From UBA12018 sp051656605 (lineage in GTDB: Bacteria > Bacteroidota > Bacteroidia > Bacteroidales > CAMTPD01): a stretch of 64,000 bases of DNA. The notes under the pieces were generated by a model that did no database searches, had not been told where the DNA came from, and saw only the letters and a program-made list of their open reading frames with translations. Positions 51,491 to 61,441 of the stretch are shown piece by piece. The position numbers and the translations under genes are program-made. The stretch is from NCBI GenBank assembly GCA_051656605.1, contig JBOGCF010000044.1, forward strand, positions 62,001 to 126,000, written 5' to 3'. Numbering within the stretch: position 1 is the stretch's first letter; each line of letters begins with the position of its first letter.

Positions 51491-54400
51491 ATGAAAAATA
51501 CAAAGAAGGCCATCTACATGGCCATGCCTTTGCTGTGCCTTAATCTGACGACTTTTGCAATGGATATTACTCTAAAGAATAGAGATATAACCGTAAAAAA
51601 GGCGATGGAGATATTAAAAGAAGAGAGTGGTTACTCTTTTGTCTTCTCTACGATGGATGTTGATGTGAATAAAAAAATATCTGTATGGGCGGAAAACAAA
51701 AACATTGAAGATGTAGTTGGACTGATTCTTAGTGGTCAAAACCTCACCTACGAATTGGATGGAAAGAATATTATTCTTAAGAAAGCGACTAAAACAAGCA
51801 ACAATAAAATGTCTGCTGTCGCAGATAAGAAAATAACAGGAGTGGTATTAGACGAAAATAATGAACCTGTTATCGGAGCAAATATCGTTGTAAAAGGTGA
51901 TAATACAAATGGAACCATTACTGACATTGATGGTAAATTTGCACTAACAGTTCCTACAAATGCAACCTTACAAATCAGCTATATCGGCTATAAAACACAA
52001 ACACTACCAATAGATCAAAATAACAACTATACAATAAAACTAGCTTCAATATCAGAACAACTAGAAGAAGTTGTAGTAGTAGGCTATGGTACACAAAAAA
52101 AAGTAAATCTGACTGGTGCTGTAGAAACTGTTTCATCCGATGCCATAGAAAATAGGCCGATAAAAAGTGTGACCGATGCATTACAAGGAGCTGCTGTTGG
52201 TGTGACAGTCTCTTCCGATGCAGGAAGACCTGGAACTTTTTCGAAAATAAAAATTAGAGGTGAAGCATCTCTTAATTCAGATGGAGTTTTGGTCCTTATA
52301 GATGGAATGCCTGGTAATATGAATAGCGTAAACCCGCAAGATATTGAAAATATATCAATTCTAAAAGATGCGGCATCTGCTGCTATTTATGGATCAAGGG
52401 CAGCTGAAGGTGTAATTCTAATCACAACGAAACAAGGAACTGCATCTAAAACCGAGATAAGTTATTCAGGGAACTTCTCTTTCAATAAACCTACACGAAT
52501 GCCAGAAAGCACTACTGCATTGGAGCATGCTCGATTATCGAATATTGCTTTTACAAATGCAGGCTCATCCCCAATGTTTACTGAAGAAGCCATCAATGCG
52601 ATAAAAGATCCGTCAATTATTTCAATTGCAAATGGAAATGACTGGATTTATACAGCAGATATAGATTGGATTGATTTAATGATGGATCATAGCTTTCAAC
52701 AAAACCATAATTTAACAGTATCGCGTTCCCAAGAAAATCTTAAATACTTATTTTCGGCAGGATGGCTTGATCAAAATGGATTATTCGCAGAATATGGACC
52801 TGACAATTTTGATAGATATAATCTTCGATCAAATGTCAACTTTGATATGATAAAAAACAAGTTGAATTTTGACTCTCGTATCGTATTTACCCGTACAGAC
52901 AATCGCTATCATCCCACTTTTGGTGGTTGGTCTATTCCTTATATGGTTTTTGTTCAGGCAGGACCAAACATGCCTATATATGATTCTAACGGAAACTATG
53001 CCCGATATAGAATGCAAGGTAATCCTATTCAAGCAATGCGTGAAGGTGGAGAAGGAAAACAACAAGCAAATACGATTGAAGGAATCTTTACGCTAGCTTA
53101 TAATCCAATAAAGGATCTAACACTGAAAGCAGTAGGAGGAACTCGCTTTATCAGTAACAATCAAAAAGAATGGCGACGAGCGTATGGAAAATATGGTCCC
53201 TCAGGATTAATTTCGATGGGTGCAGGACAAAGTGGACCAAATAATATTAATCAAACAAATAGTAATACTCGTTATTTTACTGGTCAACTTCTTGCTGAAT
53301 ACAAAAAAAATATTGGACAACATGATATTAGTATCTTAGGAGGATGGTCTGCAGAATCTCAATTTTACGAAATGCTCAATGCATATCGAATGAATATTAT
53401 CGGAAATGAACTACCTGCCATTGATTTAGGATCAACTACAGGTTGGTCAAATGATGCAGACGAAACACACTGGTCTTTACTTTCAGGATTTATGAGACTT
53501 AATTATGCATATGCTTCTAAATATCTATTCGAAGCAAACTTTCGTGCTGATGGCTCATCTCGATTCTCTAAACAAAACAAATGGGGATTCTTTCCTTCTT
53601 TTTCTTTAGGATGGCGTATCACTGAAGAAGATTTTATGAAAGAACAAAATATCTTCTCAAATATCAAAGTTCGAGCATCATGGGGACAATTAGGTAATCA
53701 AAATGGACTTGGATTATATGATCATATTCCTCAATATCAAATTGGTGGTTATTACCCATTCAAAAATGAATTAGCACAATGGGCAATGATAAATAAACTC
53801 CCTTCTGCTACTCGTACATGGGAGACAGTGGAAATGCAAAATATAGCTCTAGAGTTGGGATTTCTAGACAACCGTTTGAACGTCACTGGAGAATACTTTA
53901 TCAAGAAAAATAAAGACATGCTTGTAAACATAGAAGTTCCAAGTGTAATTGGAATCAATGTTCCGACAGGTAATTATGGAGAGTTAGAAGTCAAAGGATG
54001 GGAAACATCAATTAGTTGGCGCGATAGAATCAATGACTTTAATTATTTTGTATCTTTTAACCTATCTGATAGAAGGGATGAACTTACAAATTATGGAGTA
54101 CAATTCAGTGGTTTCACAGCTGGAGTAAATCAAAAAATACAAGGTTATTCTATAGGCTCTATATTTGGTTATGAAACAAACGGATATTTTCAAACATCAG
54201 AAGATGCAAAATCATCACCAGCCTTTAATAAGGCCATTCAAGATGCAGGAGATATTCGATATATTGATCAAGATGGTGATGGAAAAATCACAGCACCGAA
54301 TGACCTTGTTTACCTCGGATCTACTCAGCCTAGATATGAATTTGGGTTTAACTTAGGAGGTGGTTGGAAAGGCTTTGATCTGTCTGCTCTAATCCAAGGA

Positions 54401-54805
54401 GTAGGGAAACGAAGTTTTTATTTAGATGGTGAAGTTTTTCAACCTTTTAGAGACACCTGGAGTAATTATTCATACTCATATTTTTCAGACTATTGGACTC
54501 CTGAGAATCCAAATACATTACTACCAAGACTCTACGCTGGTGTAAAACACAACTATCAATATTCGTCTCATTGGGTGCAAAATGCAGCATACGTTAGGAT
54601 GAAAAATCTTCAATTCGGATACACTTTTAATCAGAATTGGGTGCAAAAATGCAAGATAGAAAAACTTCGCTTATATTTCAGTGGAGAGAATCTCTTCGAG
54701 TTTAGCAAATTATTCAAGCATTATGATCCAGAACTAACGATGGTTAGTGGATATATGTATCCTATTATGAGAAGTTACTCTTTCGGTTTAAACGTTACTT
54801 TCTAA
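51491..54805 (+). CDS. SusC/RagA TonB-linked outer-membrane transporter with STN domain
   Basis: An 1104-residue outer-membrane receptor. The order is a signal peptide (to about residue 24), an STN signalling domain (about 25-90, TVKKAMEILKEESGYSFVFS), and a carboxypeptidase-regulatory-like domain (about 112-195, ITGVVLDENNEPVIGANI). The TonB box EEVVVVGYGT, the plug (to about 320) and a 22-strand barrel ending in NVTF follow. The STN domain marks it as the sensor for the sigma/FecR pair upstream. It pairs with SusD 12 nt downstream to import an oligosaccharide. Confidence 0.96.
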   Translation: MKNTKKAIYMAMPLLCLNLTTFAMDITLKNRDITVKKAMEILKEESGYSFVFSTMDVDVNKKISVWAENKNIEDVVGLILSGQNLTYELDGKNIILKKATKTSNNKMSAVADKKITGVVLDENNEPVIGANIVVKGDNTNGTITDIDGKFALTVPTNATLQISYIGYKTQTLPIDQNNNYTIKLASISEQLEEVVVVGYGTQKKVNLTGAVETVSSDAIENRPIKSVTDALQGAAVGVTVSSDAGRPGTFSKIKIRGEASLNSDGVLVLIDGMPGNMNSVNPQDIENISILKDAASAAIYGSRAAEGVILITTKQGTASKTEISYSGNFSFNKPTRMPESTTALEHARLSNIAFTNAGSSPMFTEEAINAIKDPSIISIANGNDWIYTADIDWIDLMMDHSFQQNHNLTVSRSQENLKYLFSAGWLDQNGLFAEYGPDNFDRYNLRSNVNFDMIKNKLNFDSRIVFTRTDNRYHPTFGGWSIPYMVFVQAGPNMPIYDSNGNYARYRMQGNPIQAMREGGEGKQQANTIEGIFTLAYNPIKDLTLKAVGGTRFISNNQKEWRRAYGKYGPSGLISMGAGQSGPNNINQTNSNTRYFTGQLLAEYKKNIGQHDISILGGWSAESQFYEMLNAYRMNIIGNELPAIDLGSTTGWSNDADETHWSLLSGFMRLNYAYASKYLFEANFRADGSSRFSKQNKWGFFPSFSLGWRITEEDFMKEQNIFSNIKVRASWGQLGNQNGLGLYDHIPQYQIGGYYPFKNELAQWAMINKLPSATRTWETVEMQNIALELGFLDNRLNVTGEYFIKKNKDMLVNIEVPSVIGINVPTGNYGELEVKGWETSISWRDRINDFNYFVSFNLSDRRDELTNYGVQFSGFTAGVNQKIQGYSIGSIFGYETNGYFQTSEDAKSSPAFNKAIQDAGDIRYIDQDGDGKITAPNDLVYLGSTQPRYEFGFNLGGGWKGFDLSALIQGVGKRSFYLDGEVFQPFRDTWSNYSYSYFSDYWTPENPNTLLPRLYAGVKHNYQYSSHWVQNAAYVRMKNLQFGYTFNQNWVQKCKIEKLRLYFSGENLFEFSKLFKHYDPELTMVSGYMYPIMRSYSFGLNVTF

Positions 54806-54817
54806 AATAATTACATT

Positions 54818-56440
54818 ATGAAATCAATAAAACAATCGATATTTTTTATTTTAATTATTCTTTGTTCGAGTTGTAGTGACTTTTTAGATAAAGAACCTCT
54901 TGTTTCTCTTTCTCCGACAAATTTCTGGAATAATGAATCGGATTTAAGACTTGCATTGAACGTTTTATATAATAATATGAATCGAAGTTATTCTTTAGAC
55001 AATAGAAGCTCTGACACTTTTGCGGCATCTGGAAATGATATTAGCTCCGGAACATATACGATTCCAAATACGGATGGAACCTGGAATAACTGCTATAAAT
55101 GGATAAGAGTTACAAATGATTTTCTCGAAAACTATACTAAAGCGCAAGAAAGTGAAGCTGTTTTAAATAGATACGCAGGAGAAGCTCGCTTTTTTAGAGC
55201 TTATTTTTACTATCAATTGGTAACTCGTTTCGGAGATGTACTTCTCGTAACTAAAACTCTCGACTTAGACTCACCAGAGCTACAACATCCTAGAACTGAA
55301 AAAGATAAAGTTTGGCAACTTATTTTTGATGACCTAGAGTTTGCGACCAAACATATACCTGCAAAAAGTGAGATAAAAAAAGATGTAGGTCGAATAACAA
55401 AAGGTGTAGCTCAAGCCTTTCTCGCACGGACAGCATTATATGCGGGAACATATTATAAGTATCATACTGGAGATAATTACGAGAATTATCTAACCAAAGC
55501 TAAAGATGCAGCAAAAGCAATAATGGATTCACAAGAATATAGTCTATATCCTAATTTTAGAAATTTATTTTTATTTGAAGGTATTGATTCAAATGAACAC
55601 ATACTATCTTTTCGATTTACAGAAGAGGCTGGTATTATGAACTCTAAACCTCGTGCAATTATATATGATTATGACTGTGAACCAACTAAATACATGGCAG
55701 ACAACTTCCTGTGTAAGGATGGATTACCGATTGATAAATCGAAATATAAAGTTGAATATCTCCCACTAGGTAAGGAGTTTGAAAACAGAGATCCTCGCAT
55801 GGCTCTTACTATATGGAAACCTGGAGATACATTTTCAGGCAAACCCTTTGTACCCAATCTTTCAAACCAGACTCGTACAGGATATATGTTTAAAAAAGCT
55901 GGAATTGAAGATGCTTTTACATACGTACCATCAGCGGTATATGTAGATGAAATTTTAATCCGCTATGCAGAAGTTCTGCTTATATTTGCAGAAGCATCAT
56001 TTGAGCTTAACGGAGGGATAACAAATGAAGAGTTAAATCTGTCAATTAATGTATTAAGAGATCGTTTCAAAACTCATAAAGATTGTTTACCTCATCTTAC
56101 AAATGAGTTTGTCAAAATGCATAATCTTTATATGAAAGAAGAAATTCGTCGAGAAAGAAGAGCTGAGTTGTCAGGCGAAGCTATGCGATATGATGATATC
56201 ATCCGATGGAAAATTGCTGAAATAGAATTACCGAAAGCTATTTTAGGAGCCAAGTTCGACGCAAATGCATATCCGAACATCAAACCGGGAAAAGACATCA
56301 TACTAGATGAAAATGGCTTTATACTTGTTCAAACCAAAGAATCTAGAAGTTTTGATATAAATAAAAATTATCTTTATCCTTTGCCATTACGAGAATTATC
56401 TTTAAATCCGAATCTAACTCAAAACCCAGGTTGGAATTAA
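54818..56440 (+). CDS. SusD/RagB family nutrient-binding lipoprotein
   Basis: A 540-residue outer-membrane lipoprotein with lipobox ILCSSC followed by the SusD hallmark SDFLDKEP. It has TPR-like helices (EARFFRAYFYYQLVTRFGDV) and the C-terminal RagB/SusD domain (IRRERRAELSGEAMRYDDIIRW). It binds the glycan at the cell surface and hands it to the SusC partner. It lies 12 nt after SusC and 47 nt before a sulfatase, so the locus targets a sulfated polymer by inference. Confidence 0.96.
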   Translation: MKSIKQSIFFILIILCSSCSDFLDKEPLVSLSPTNFWNNESDLRLALNVLYNNMNRSYSLDNRSSDTFAASGNDISSGTYTIPNTDGTWNNCYKWIRVTNDFLENYTKAQESEAVLNRYAGEARFFRAYFYYQLVTRFGDVLLVTKTLDLDSPELQHPRTEKDKVWQLIFDDLEFATKHIPAKSEIKKDVGRITKGVAQAFLARTALYAGTYYKYHTGDNYENYLTKAKDAAKAIMDSQEYSLYPNFRNLFLFEGIDSNEHILSFRFTEEAGIMNSKPRAIIYDYDCEPTKYMADNFLCKDGLPIDKSKYKVEYLPLGKEFENRDPRMALTIWKPGDTFSGKPFVPNLSNQTRTGYMFKKAGIEDAFTYVPSAVYVDEILIRYAEVLLIFAEASFELNGGITNEELNLSINVLRDRFKTHKDCLPHLTNEFVKMHNLYMKEEIRRERRAELSGEAMRYDDIIRWKIAEIELPKAILGAKFDANAYPNIKPGKDIILDENGFILVQTKESRSFDINKNYLYPLPLRELSLNPNLTQNPGWN

Positions 56441-56487
56441 TATGGATTTATAAAGTTTAACTATTTATTATACACATTAATATACCT

Positions 56488-57990
56488 ATGAAAAAGATGA
56501 TCTACTGCTCTATGCTTGCTGTGTCGGGACTTGTTTCGGCACAGGAGCGTCCTAATATTATTGTTTTTTTGGTGGATGACATGGGGGTGATGGATACTTC
56601 TCTCCCATTTATTACCAATGATAAAGGGGAGGCTGTAAAGCATCCGCTCAACGACTGGTATCGTACTCCCGGAATGGAACGTATGGCACAACAAGGGGTT
56701 CGCTTCTCTACTTTCTACGCGCAAAGTGTGAGTTCGCCTACGCGTACGTCGATCATGACGGGACAGAATTCTACACGCCATCGCACAACCAACTGGATCA
56801 ACTCAGAGAGTAATAACCGTACTCCTTTCGGACCTACCGATTGGAATTGGCAGGGTATCGCAAAGCAAACACCTACCATCCCAAAGGTATTGAAAGAGGC
56901 GGGCTATCGTACCATTCACGTGGGTAAGGCTCACTTCGGCTGCATTGGCAGTGAGGGTGAAGATCCTAAAAACATTGGTTTTGATGTGAACATTGCCGGC
57001 TGTTCGATTGGGCATCCGGGAAGTTATTATGGAGAAAATGGCTATGGGCATATAAAAGGTCAAAAAGCGAGGGCGGTACCGGGATTGGAAAAGTATCACG
57101 GCAAAGATGTATTCTTGAGTGATGCACTTACATTGGAAGCAAACGAACAGATCGATCAATCGATTGCTGATAAAAAGCCATTCTTTTTATACATGGCACA
57201 CTATGCGGTACATGCTCCTTTTGAGGCCGACAAACGTTTTGTTCCCAATTATGCCAATAAAGGCAAAAATGATCAGGCGGTTGCTTTTGCCACATTAATT
57301 GAAGGGATGGATAAGTCGCTCAACGATATCATGGACCATCTGCAAGAAAAAGGTATTGCCGAGAATACACTGATTATTTTCTTGGGTGATAACGGGTCTG
57401 ATGCTCCGCTAGGTGCAATGAAAGGATATACATCATCGGCTCCGCTCAGAGGAAAGAAGGGTACTGAATATGAAGGTGGTGTGCGTGTTCCATTTATTGC
57501 TTGCTGGGGAAAACCGGACAAGAACAACAAGTTTCAGCAGCAAATGCCTATTGCTGAGAATACCATTCAGCAACAGCTGGGTACAATCATGGATATTTAT
57601 CCTACGGTATTACAGGCGGCAAATGTACAAAAACCGACTTCTCATGTGATAGACGGTGTAGATTTGACTACACAGTTTAGCGGTAAAAAGAACGAACAAC
57701 GTAGCGAGAAGGTGTTAATGCACTTCCCTCATGCTCACAACGGTAGTTACTTTACTTCGTATCGCGAAGGGAGCTGGAAGTTGATTTATTTCTATAATCC
57801 GGAGTTGCCTCAGCATCCTTCATACGAACTTTACAACCTGAAGAGAGATCCGGGTGAAACGCAAAACCTAGCGACTACCAATATCAAGCGTTTGCGTGAG
57901 ATGGTAGAGGCTATGAGTGCGCAACTGGAAGCCGAACAAGCGCTTTATCCTGTTGATGCAAATGGCACAATATTGAAGCCATTTATCTAA
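56488..57990 (+). CDS. Secreted sulfatase (serine-type) of the SusCD locus
   Basis: A 500-residue S1 sulfatase with a signal peptide ending GLVSAQ. It has NIIVFLVDDMG, the activation motif SSPTRTSIMTG (Ser in the formylglycine position), GKAHFG in place of GKWHxG, and FLGDNGSDAP. It is the third serine-type sulfatase of the window and the only one within a SusCD operon. It probably desulfates the polymer or oligosaccharide imported by the pair upstream. The substrate is unassigned, and the GKAHFG variant separates it from the other two. Confidence 0.92.
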   Translation: MKKMIYCSMLAVSGLVSAQERPNIIVFLVDDMGVMDTSLPFITNDKGEAVKHPLNDWYRTPGMERMAQQGVRFSTFYAQSVSSPTRTSIMTGQNSTRHRTTNWINSESNNRTPFGPTDWNWQGIAKQTPTIPKVLKEAGYRTIHVGKAHFGCIGSEGEDPKNIGFDVNIAGCSIGHPGSYYGENGYGHIKGQKARAVPGLEKYHGKDVFLSDALTLEANEQIDQSIADKKPFFLYMAHYAVHAPFEADKRFVPNYANKGKNDQAVAFATLIEGMDKSLNDIMDHLQEKGIAENTLIIFLGDNGSDAPLGAMKGYTSSAPLRGKKGTEYEGGVRVPFIACWGKPDKNNKFQQQMPIAENTIQQQLGTIMDIYPTVLQAANVQKPTSHVIDGVDLTTQFSGKKNEQRSEKVLMHFPHAHNGSYFTSYREGSWKLIYFYNPELPQHPSYELYNLKRDPGETQNLATTNIKRLREMVEAMSAQLEAEQALYPVDANGTILKPFI

Positions 57991-58012
57991 GCTTTCAATA
58001 ACTACTAAATAG

Positions 58013-58059
58013 AAACACCTCTGATATTATCCGAAATTCGGTAAAATCAGAGGTGTTTT
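58013..58059 (+). terminator. Bidirectional terminator
   Basis: A perfect 13-bp stem, AAACACCTCTGAT / ATCAGAGGTGTTT, lies between the convergent sulfatase and phosphodiesterase genes. Confidence 0.88.
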
Positions 58060-58078
58060 ATGATTTATGGGTATGCGA

Positions 58079-59317
58079 TTAGTCTACATACCAGCAGTTG
58101 TTTTGCGTATTAGCTGTTACCACGCTAAACTTGTAGAAACTCGAAGGATACTTACTCGTATCGACCGTAAAGTTTTCTGCTCCGGCTTTTACCGTGCCTA
58201 CCTTGATCCATTGATCTGCACCTCCGGTTTTGTAGTTGTTGGTCGTACTCATATACACCGTTGCTTTTGCTTTCGGATTATAAGCCTTCCAGGTTAGATT
58301 GATGGCTCCGTTTGATTTAGCCGCCTCAACACCTACAAGATCGGTCTTTCCGATAAAAGGAACTCCTTCAATCTCATACTTCAAAGACTGAGGAATCTCA
58401 AAATTCATGTAGCGGCAAATAGACGGCATCACATCGAGAATGGAGTTGTATTGGTTGTTGAAGTGTGCATTTGGCTTTTTGTTGGTTGCATACCAAACGG
58501 TGCGCTCACGGTCAGAATGTCCGCCATGTGAATATCCATCGCCTTTACGCCCGTGATCGGTAACAACTACAACCATCCATTCTTCTCCGCTTTTTTGTTC
58601 GCGCTCTTTTACAGCTTCCCAGATACGGCGCACTTGGTTGTCGGCATCTTTCACATAACCGTCAAACTTCTCTCCATTGCCAAAATGGTGTCCGGCATCG
58701 TCGGTATATTGTAAATAGACCCATGTAAGATCGGGAGCATCAGTACGAATAGACTCTGCTGCTTTATCGGCAACGGCTTCATCGATCTTTAGAATCTGCA
58801 GATTGTCTTTTTCTTTCGGATAGTTCTTATCGTCGAGTTCCATTCCGTCGTAGGCATAGTCGAGTTTGATGGCTCCGGCATCGGGTTTGCCCTCTCCTAC
58901 GAGTTTGGTACGGTTATCTTCCCATGTAGAAAAAATAGCTGTAGAAACATCGCGTTTTTGATTCTCTGCAATTCTAAAAATGGTGTGATAATTGTAGTTC
59001 GGAGCATCGATTCCATTTCCCCAAACGTTGTGTTTATTTACCCAGGTAGATGTAAGAAGCGAATTGTAACAGACGGCCGATATGGTTGGAGTCTGCGAAT
59101 AACCGCCCTCTTTACCACCCATATATGCACGACTGTATCCGCCTTTGCTACTGATCTCGTCGATAGCCGGAGTATGTACACGTTCGATCACATCGGCAGG
59201 AATACCGTCTACAATTACGAAGACTGATTTTCGTTTGCCCGCAAAGGCTGACGAAACAGCCATCAGCATCACTGCTCCGATAAAAAAGGAGCGTTTGCTT
59301 TTCAAGGAATTAGTCAT
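58079..59317 (-). CDS. Exported alkaline-phosphatase-superfamily enzyme (NPP-like)
   Basis: A 412-residue exported protein with a signal peptide ending SSAFAG. The type I phosphodiesterase/nucleotide-pyrophosphatase fold starts VFVIVDGIPADVIER (metal Asp). Thr in SQTPTISAVCYNSLLTS is a likely nucleophile, and TDDAGHHFG and VTDHGR supply further metal ligands. The C-terminal 80 residues form a beta domain (VGVEAAKSNGAINLTWKAYN) similar to fibronectin type III. ATG 59317 was chosen as the longer frame lacks a signal peptide. The substrate (nucleotide, phospholipid or phosphoglycan) is not assignable. It is 132 nt downstream of the cobalamin operon. Confidence 0.82.
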   Translation of the reverse strand: MTNSLKSKRSFFIGAVMLMAVSSAFAGKRKSVFVIVDGIPADVIERVHTPAIDEISSKGGYSRAYMGGKEGGYSQTPTISAVCYNSLLTSTWVNKHNVWGNGIDAPNYNYHTIFRIAENQKRDVSTAIFSTWEDNRTKLVGEGKPDAGAIKLDYAYDGMELDDKNYPKEKDNLQILKIDEAVADKAAESIRTDAPDLTWVYLQYTDDAGHHFGNGEKFDGYVKDADNQVRRIWEAVKEREQKSGEEWMVVVVTDHGRKGDGYSHGGHSDRERTVWYATNKKPNAHFNNQYNSILDVMPSICRYMNFEIPQSLKYEIEGVPFIGKTDLVGVEAAKSNGAINLTWKAYNPKAKATVYMSTTNNYKTGGADQWIKVGTVKAGAENFTVDTSKYPSSFYKFSVVTANTQNNCWYVD

Positions 59318-59449
59318 AGTTGAGTGTTTTTCTATTAAATGATAAATTAGTCTTATTCTGATGTTAGAAACGATCAAAGATAACAAATCACCCAATACAA
59401 CCTTCGAAAAAAGAAGATCCCCCAACAACTTCATCAAATCGTAATACTA

Positions 59450-60394
59450 CTACGCAAACGCAAGCAGTGCCTCTACAGCAATGGTCACCACCACCATCAT
59501 CAATGCGACACGCAGATTTACACGACAGGCTGTTTGCACATCCTCATGTATCAGCTCACGGTCGTTGGTTCCAATATAAGGCTTATCGACCACCTTCCCG
59601 TGATAGGTATTGGGACCTCCGAAGCGACAATCGAGTATTCCGGCAAGGGCCGACTCGGGATAGCCGGAGTTGGGACTCGCATGTTTGCGTCCATACTTCT
59701 TTACAAAGCGAAATCCTCTGAGACTGAATGGTACAATCAACATCAGGAAGGCTGTAAGGCGCGCCGGTATATAATTGGCGACGTCATCGAGTCGAGCCGA
59801 ACAGAATCCGAAGTTGCGGTAACGCTCGCTTTTATAACCCACCATCGAGTCGAGGGTATTGATCATCTTATACGCCATCATCAAGGGAATGCCTCCTATC
59901 GCATAGTAAAACATAGGCGCCACTACCCCATCGCTAAGGTTTTCGGACAATGTTTCGAGTGTAGCCGTACGTATCTGCGTAAAGGATAGTGATGATGTTT
60001 CACGACCTACAATCCAACTCAACTGCTCTCTTGCTCCGGGCAAATCTCCTTGTTGCACGAAACGTTCTACTTTCATTCCTTCGTCGATCAGCGACTTATT
60101 GCTAATTCCATAAAAGAAAAACAAGCTATTGAAAGCGTACAGTAAAATAGGATAGTCGGAAAGCATAAATTGCAATACGGAGAAAATACCCCACGTAGCC
60201 GCAACGAGCAACAGGCAGGTAAGAATTCCTTTCACCTTGCGTCTGGTTCCTTGATTGAGGAGAGCTTCCATAAAGGCAATCACATTACCAAACAACCGAA
60301 TGGGATGTGGCATTTTATATGGGTCGCCAATGATGCAATCTATCGTAAAACCGATCAATACGGGAATGATCGTATATAAAAATTGTTCTGTCAT
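59450..60394 (-). CDS. cbiB: Adenosylcobinamide-phosphate synthase CbiB
   Basis: A 314-residue polytopic membrane enzyme that attaches the aminopropanol (or its phosphate) to adenosylcobyric acid. It has the family start DCIIGDPYKMPHPIRLFG, SKSLIDEG-like NKSLIDEGMKVERFVQ, LSENLSDGVVAPMFYYAIGG, DSMVGYK, DDVANYIPARLTAFLM and SPNSGYPESALAG. It is the last gene of the cobalamin operon in this window, 18 nt after the CobD-like decarboxylase that makes its substrate. Confidence 0.96.
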   Translation of the reverse strand: MTEQFLYTIIPVLIGFTIDCIIGDPYKMPHPIRLFGNVIAFMEALLNQGTRRKVKGILTCLLLVAATWGIFSVLQFMLSDYPILLYAFNSLFFFYGISNKSLIDEGMKVERFVQQGDLPGAREQLSWIVGRETSSLSFTQIRTATLETLSENLSDGVVAPMFYYAIGGIPLMMAYKMINTLDSMVGYKSERYRNFGFCSARLDDVANYIPARLTAFLMLIVPFSLRGFRFVKKYGRKHASPNSGYPESALAGILDCRFGGPNTYHGKVVDKPYIGTNDRELIHEDVQTACRVNLRVALMMVVVTIAVEALLAFA

Positions 60395-60412
60395 AATTAT
60401 TCTACTATCTGC

Positions 60413-61441
60413 TTAGATCAAACCTTTGGATTGCGCATCATGCATTGCCACAATCAAAGCCTCATTGGCTTCTCTGCTTTGCACGGCAACTCGGAAACAA
60501 TGGGTATCCAATCCTCTGAAGTTGGATGCATCGCGAATCAGTATACCATGCGTTTCGATCAAGAACGCTTTGAGATCTGCGGCTGTACCTTTGCTCAATC
60601 GACACAAAAAGAAATTGCACGAAGAGGGATATATGGTGATACCATCTAGTTTTGCAAATGCGTCTACCAGAAAAGCTACCTCTACTTGCAACGCTTTGAA
60701 ATCGGGTAAAAGCGTCTCGTAATGATCCATAATAAATACTCCGGCCTCTTGCGAAAGTGCATTCACGCTCCAAGGCGGACGCATCTCGTGCAACTGTGCA
60801 ATTACTGCTTCGTCGGCAATGATGTATCCCAAACGAATACCCGGAATGGCAAACAACTTAGTCAGCGAATGAATAGAGATCAAATTCGAAGGTTCATTTA
60901 CTGTTGAAGCTGCATGTACACCCGAGCACAAACCGGAATAGGCCTCATCCAGAATAATGGTTGTATCGGGATACTTTGCGGCAACAGTTCTAATCGCAGC
61001 TTTGTCTGTAAAATACCCGTCGGGGTTGTTTGGCGTAGCCAGCCAAACGGTTTTATAGGGATGTAAGTCTACAGTCTGAAAATCTTTGAGCGCGGCAAAC
61101 GAAAGCTGATGACGATACAACTTACACGCATCTTCATACTCGGCAAAGGCCGGAATGCAAATCAGCGTATGCTGCTGTTGATACAGGTGGGCCAACAGGT
61201 AGAAAGCCTCGGCCGAACCATTGGTTACGAGTACTTGCTGCGCTGACACTCCGTGGAAAGCCGCAATCTTATCGGTCAGTTCCGTCACATTGGGATCGGG
61301 ATAGTTATTGATACAGCTCAGTTTGGTTTCGAGGTGCTTTAAGATAGGGGCCGACTTATGGTTGCAGGCTATATTCGAGCTAAAATCGTATTTGATTTTT
61401 CCTTTATATGCATGCAAGTTATTTCCATGTCCGTTGATCAT
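60413..61441 (-). CDS. cobD: L-threonine-O-3-phosphate decarboxylase (CobD-type)
   Basis: A 342-residue fold-type I PLP enzyme of the histidinol-phosphate aminotransferase family. It has GHGNNLHAYKGKIKYDFSSN at the start, VTNGSAEAFYLLA, ATPNNPDGYF, and IILDEAYSGLC. The PLP Lys is in SIHSLTKLFAIPGIRLGYI. Position between cobQ and cbiB identifies it as the threonine-phosphate decarboxylase making aminopropanol phosphate. Its start overlaps the cobQ stop by 4 nt (ATGA), indicating coupled translation. Confidence 0.92.
   Translation of the reverse strand: MINGHGNNLHAYKGKIKYDFSSNIACNHKSAPILKHLETKLSCINNYPDPNVTELTDKIAAFHGVSAQQVLVTNGSAEAFYLLAHLYQQQHTLICIPAFAEYEDACKLYRHQLSFAALKDFQTVDLHPYKTVWLATPNNPDGYFTDKAAIRTVAAKYPDTTIILDEAYSGLCSGVHAASTVNEPSNLISIHSLTKLFAIPGIRLGYIIADEAVIAQLHEMRPPWSVNALSQEAGVFIMDHYETLLPDFKALQVEVAFLVDAFAKLDGITIYPSSCNFFLCRLSKGTAADLKAFLIETHGILIRDASNFRGLDTHCFRVAVQSREANEALIVAMHDAQSKGLI

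Noticed and set aside
59317..60412. Cobalamin riboswitch near the cob operon
   Set aside because: The operon start lies outside the right edge. The gaps inside it are overlaps or under 20 nt, and the 132-nt gap after cbiB shows no B12-box I can identify.
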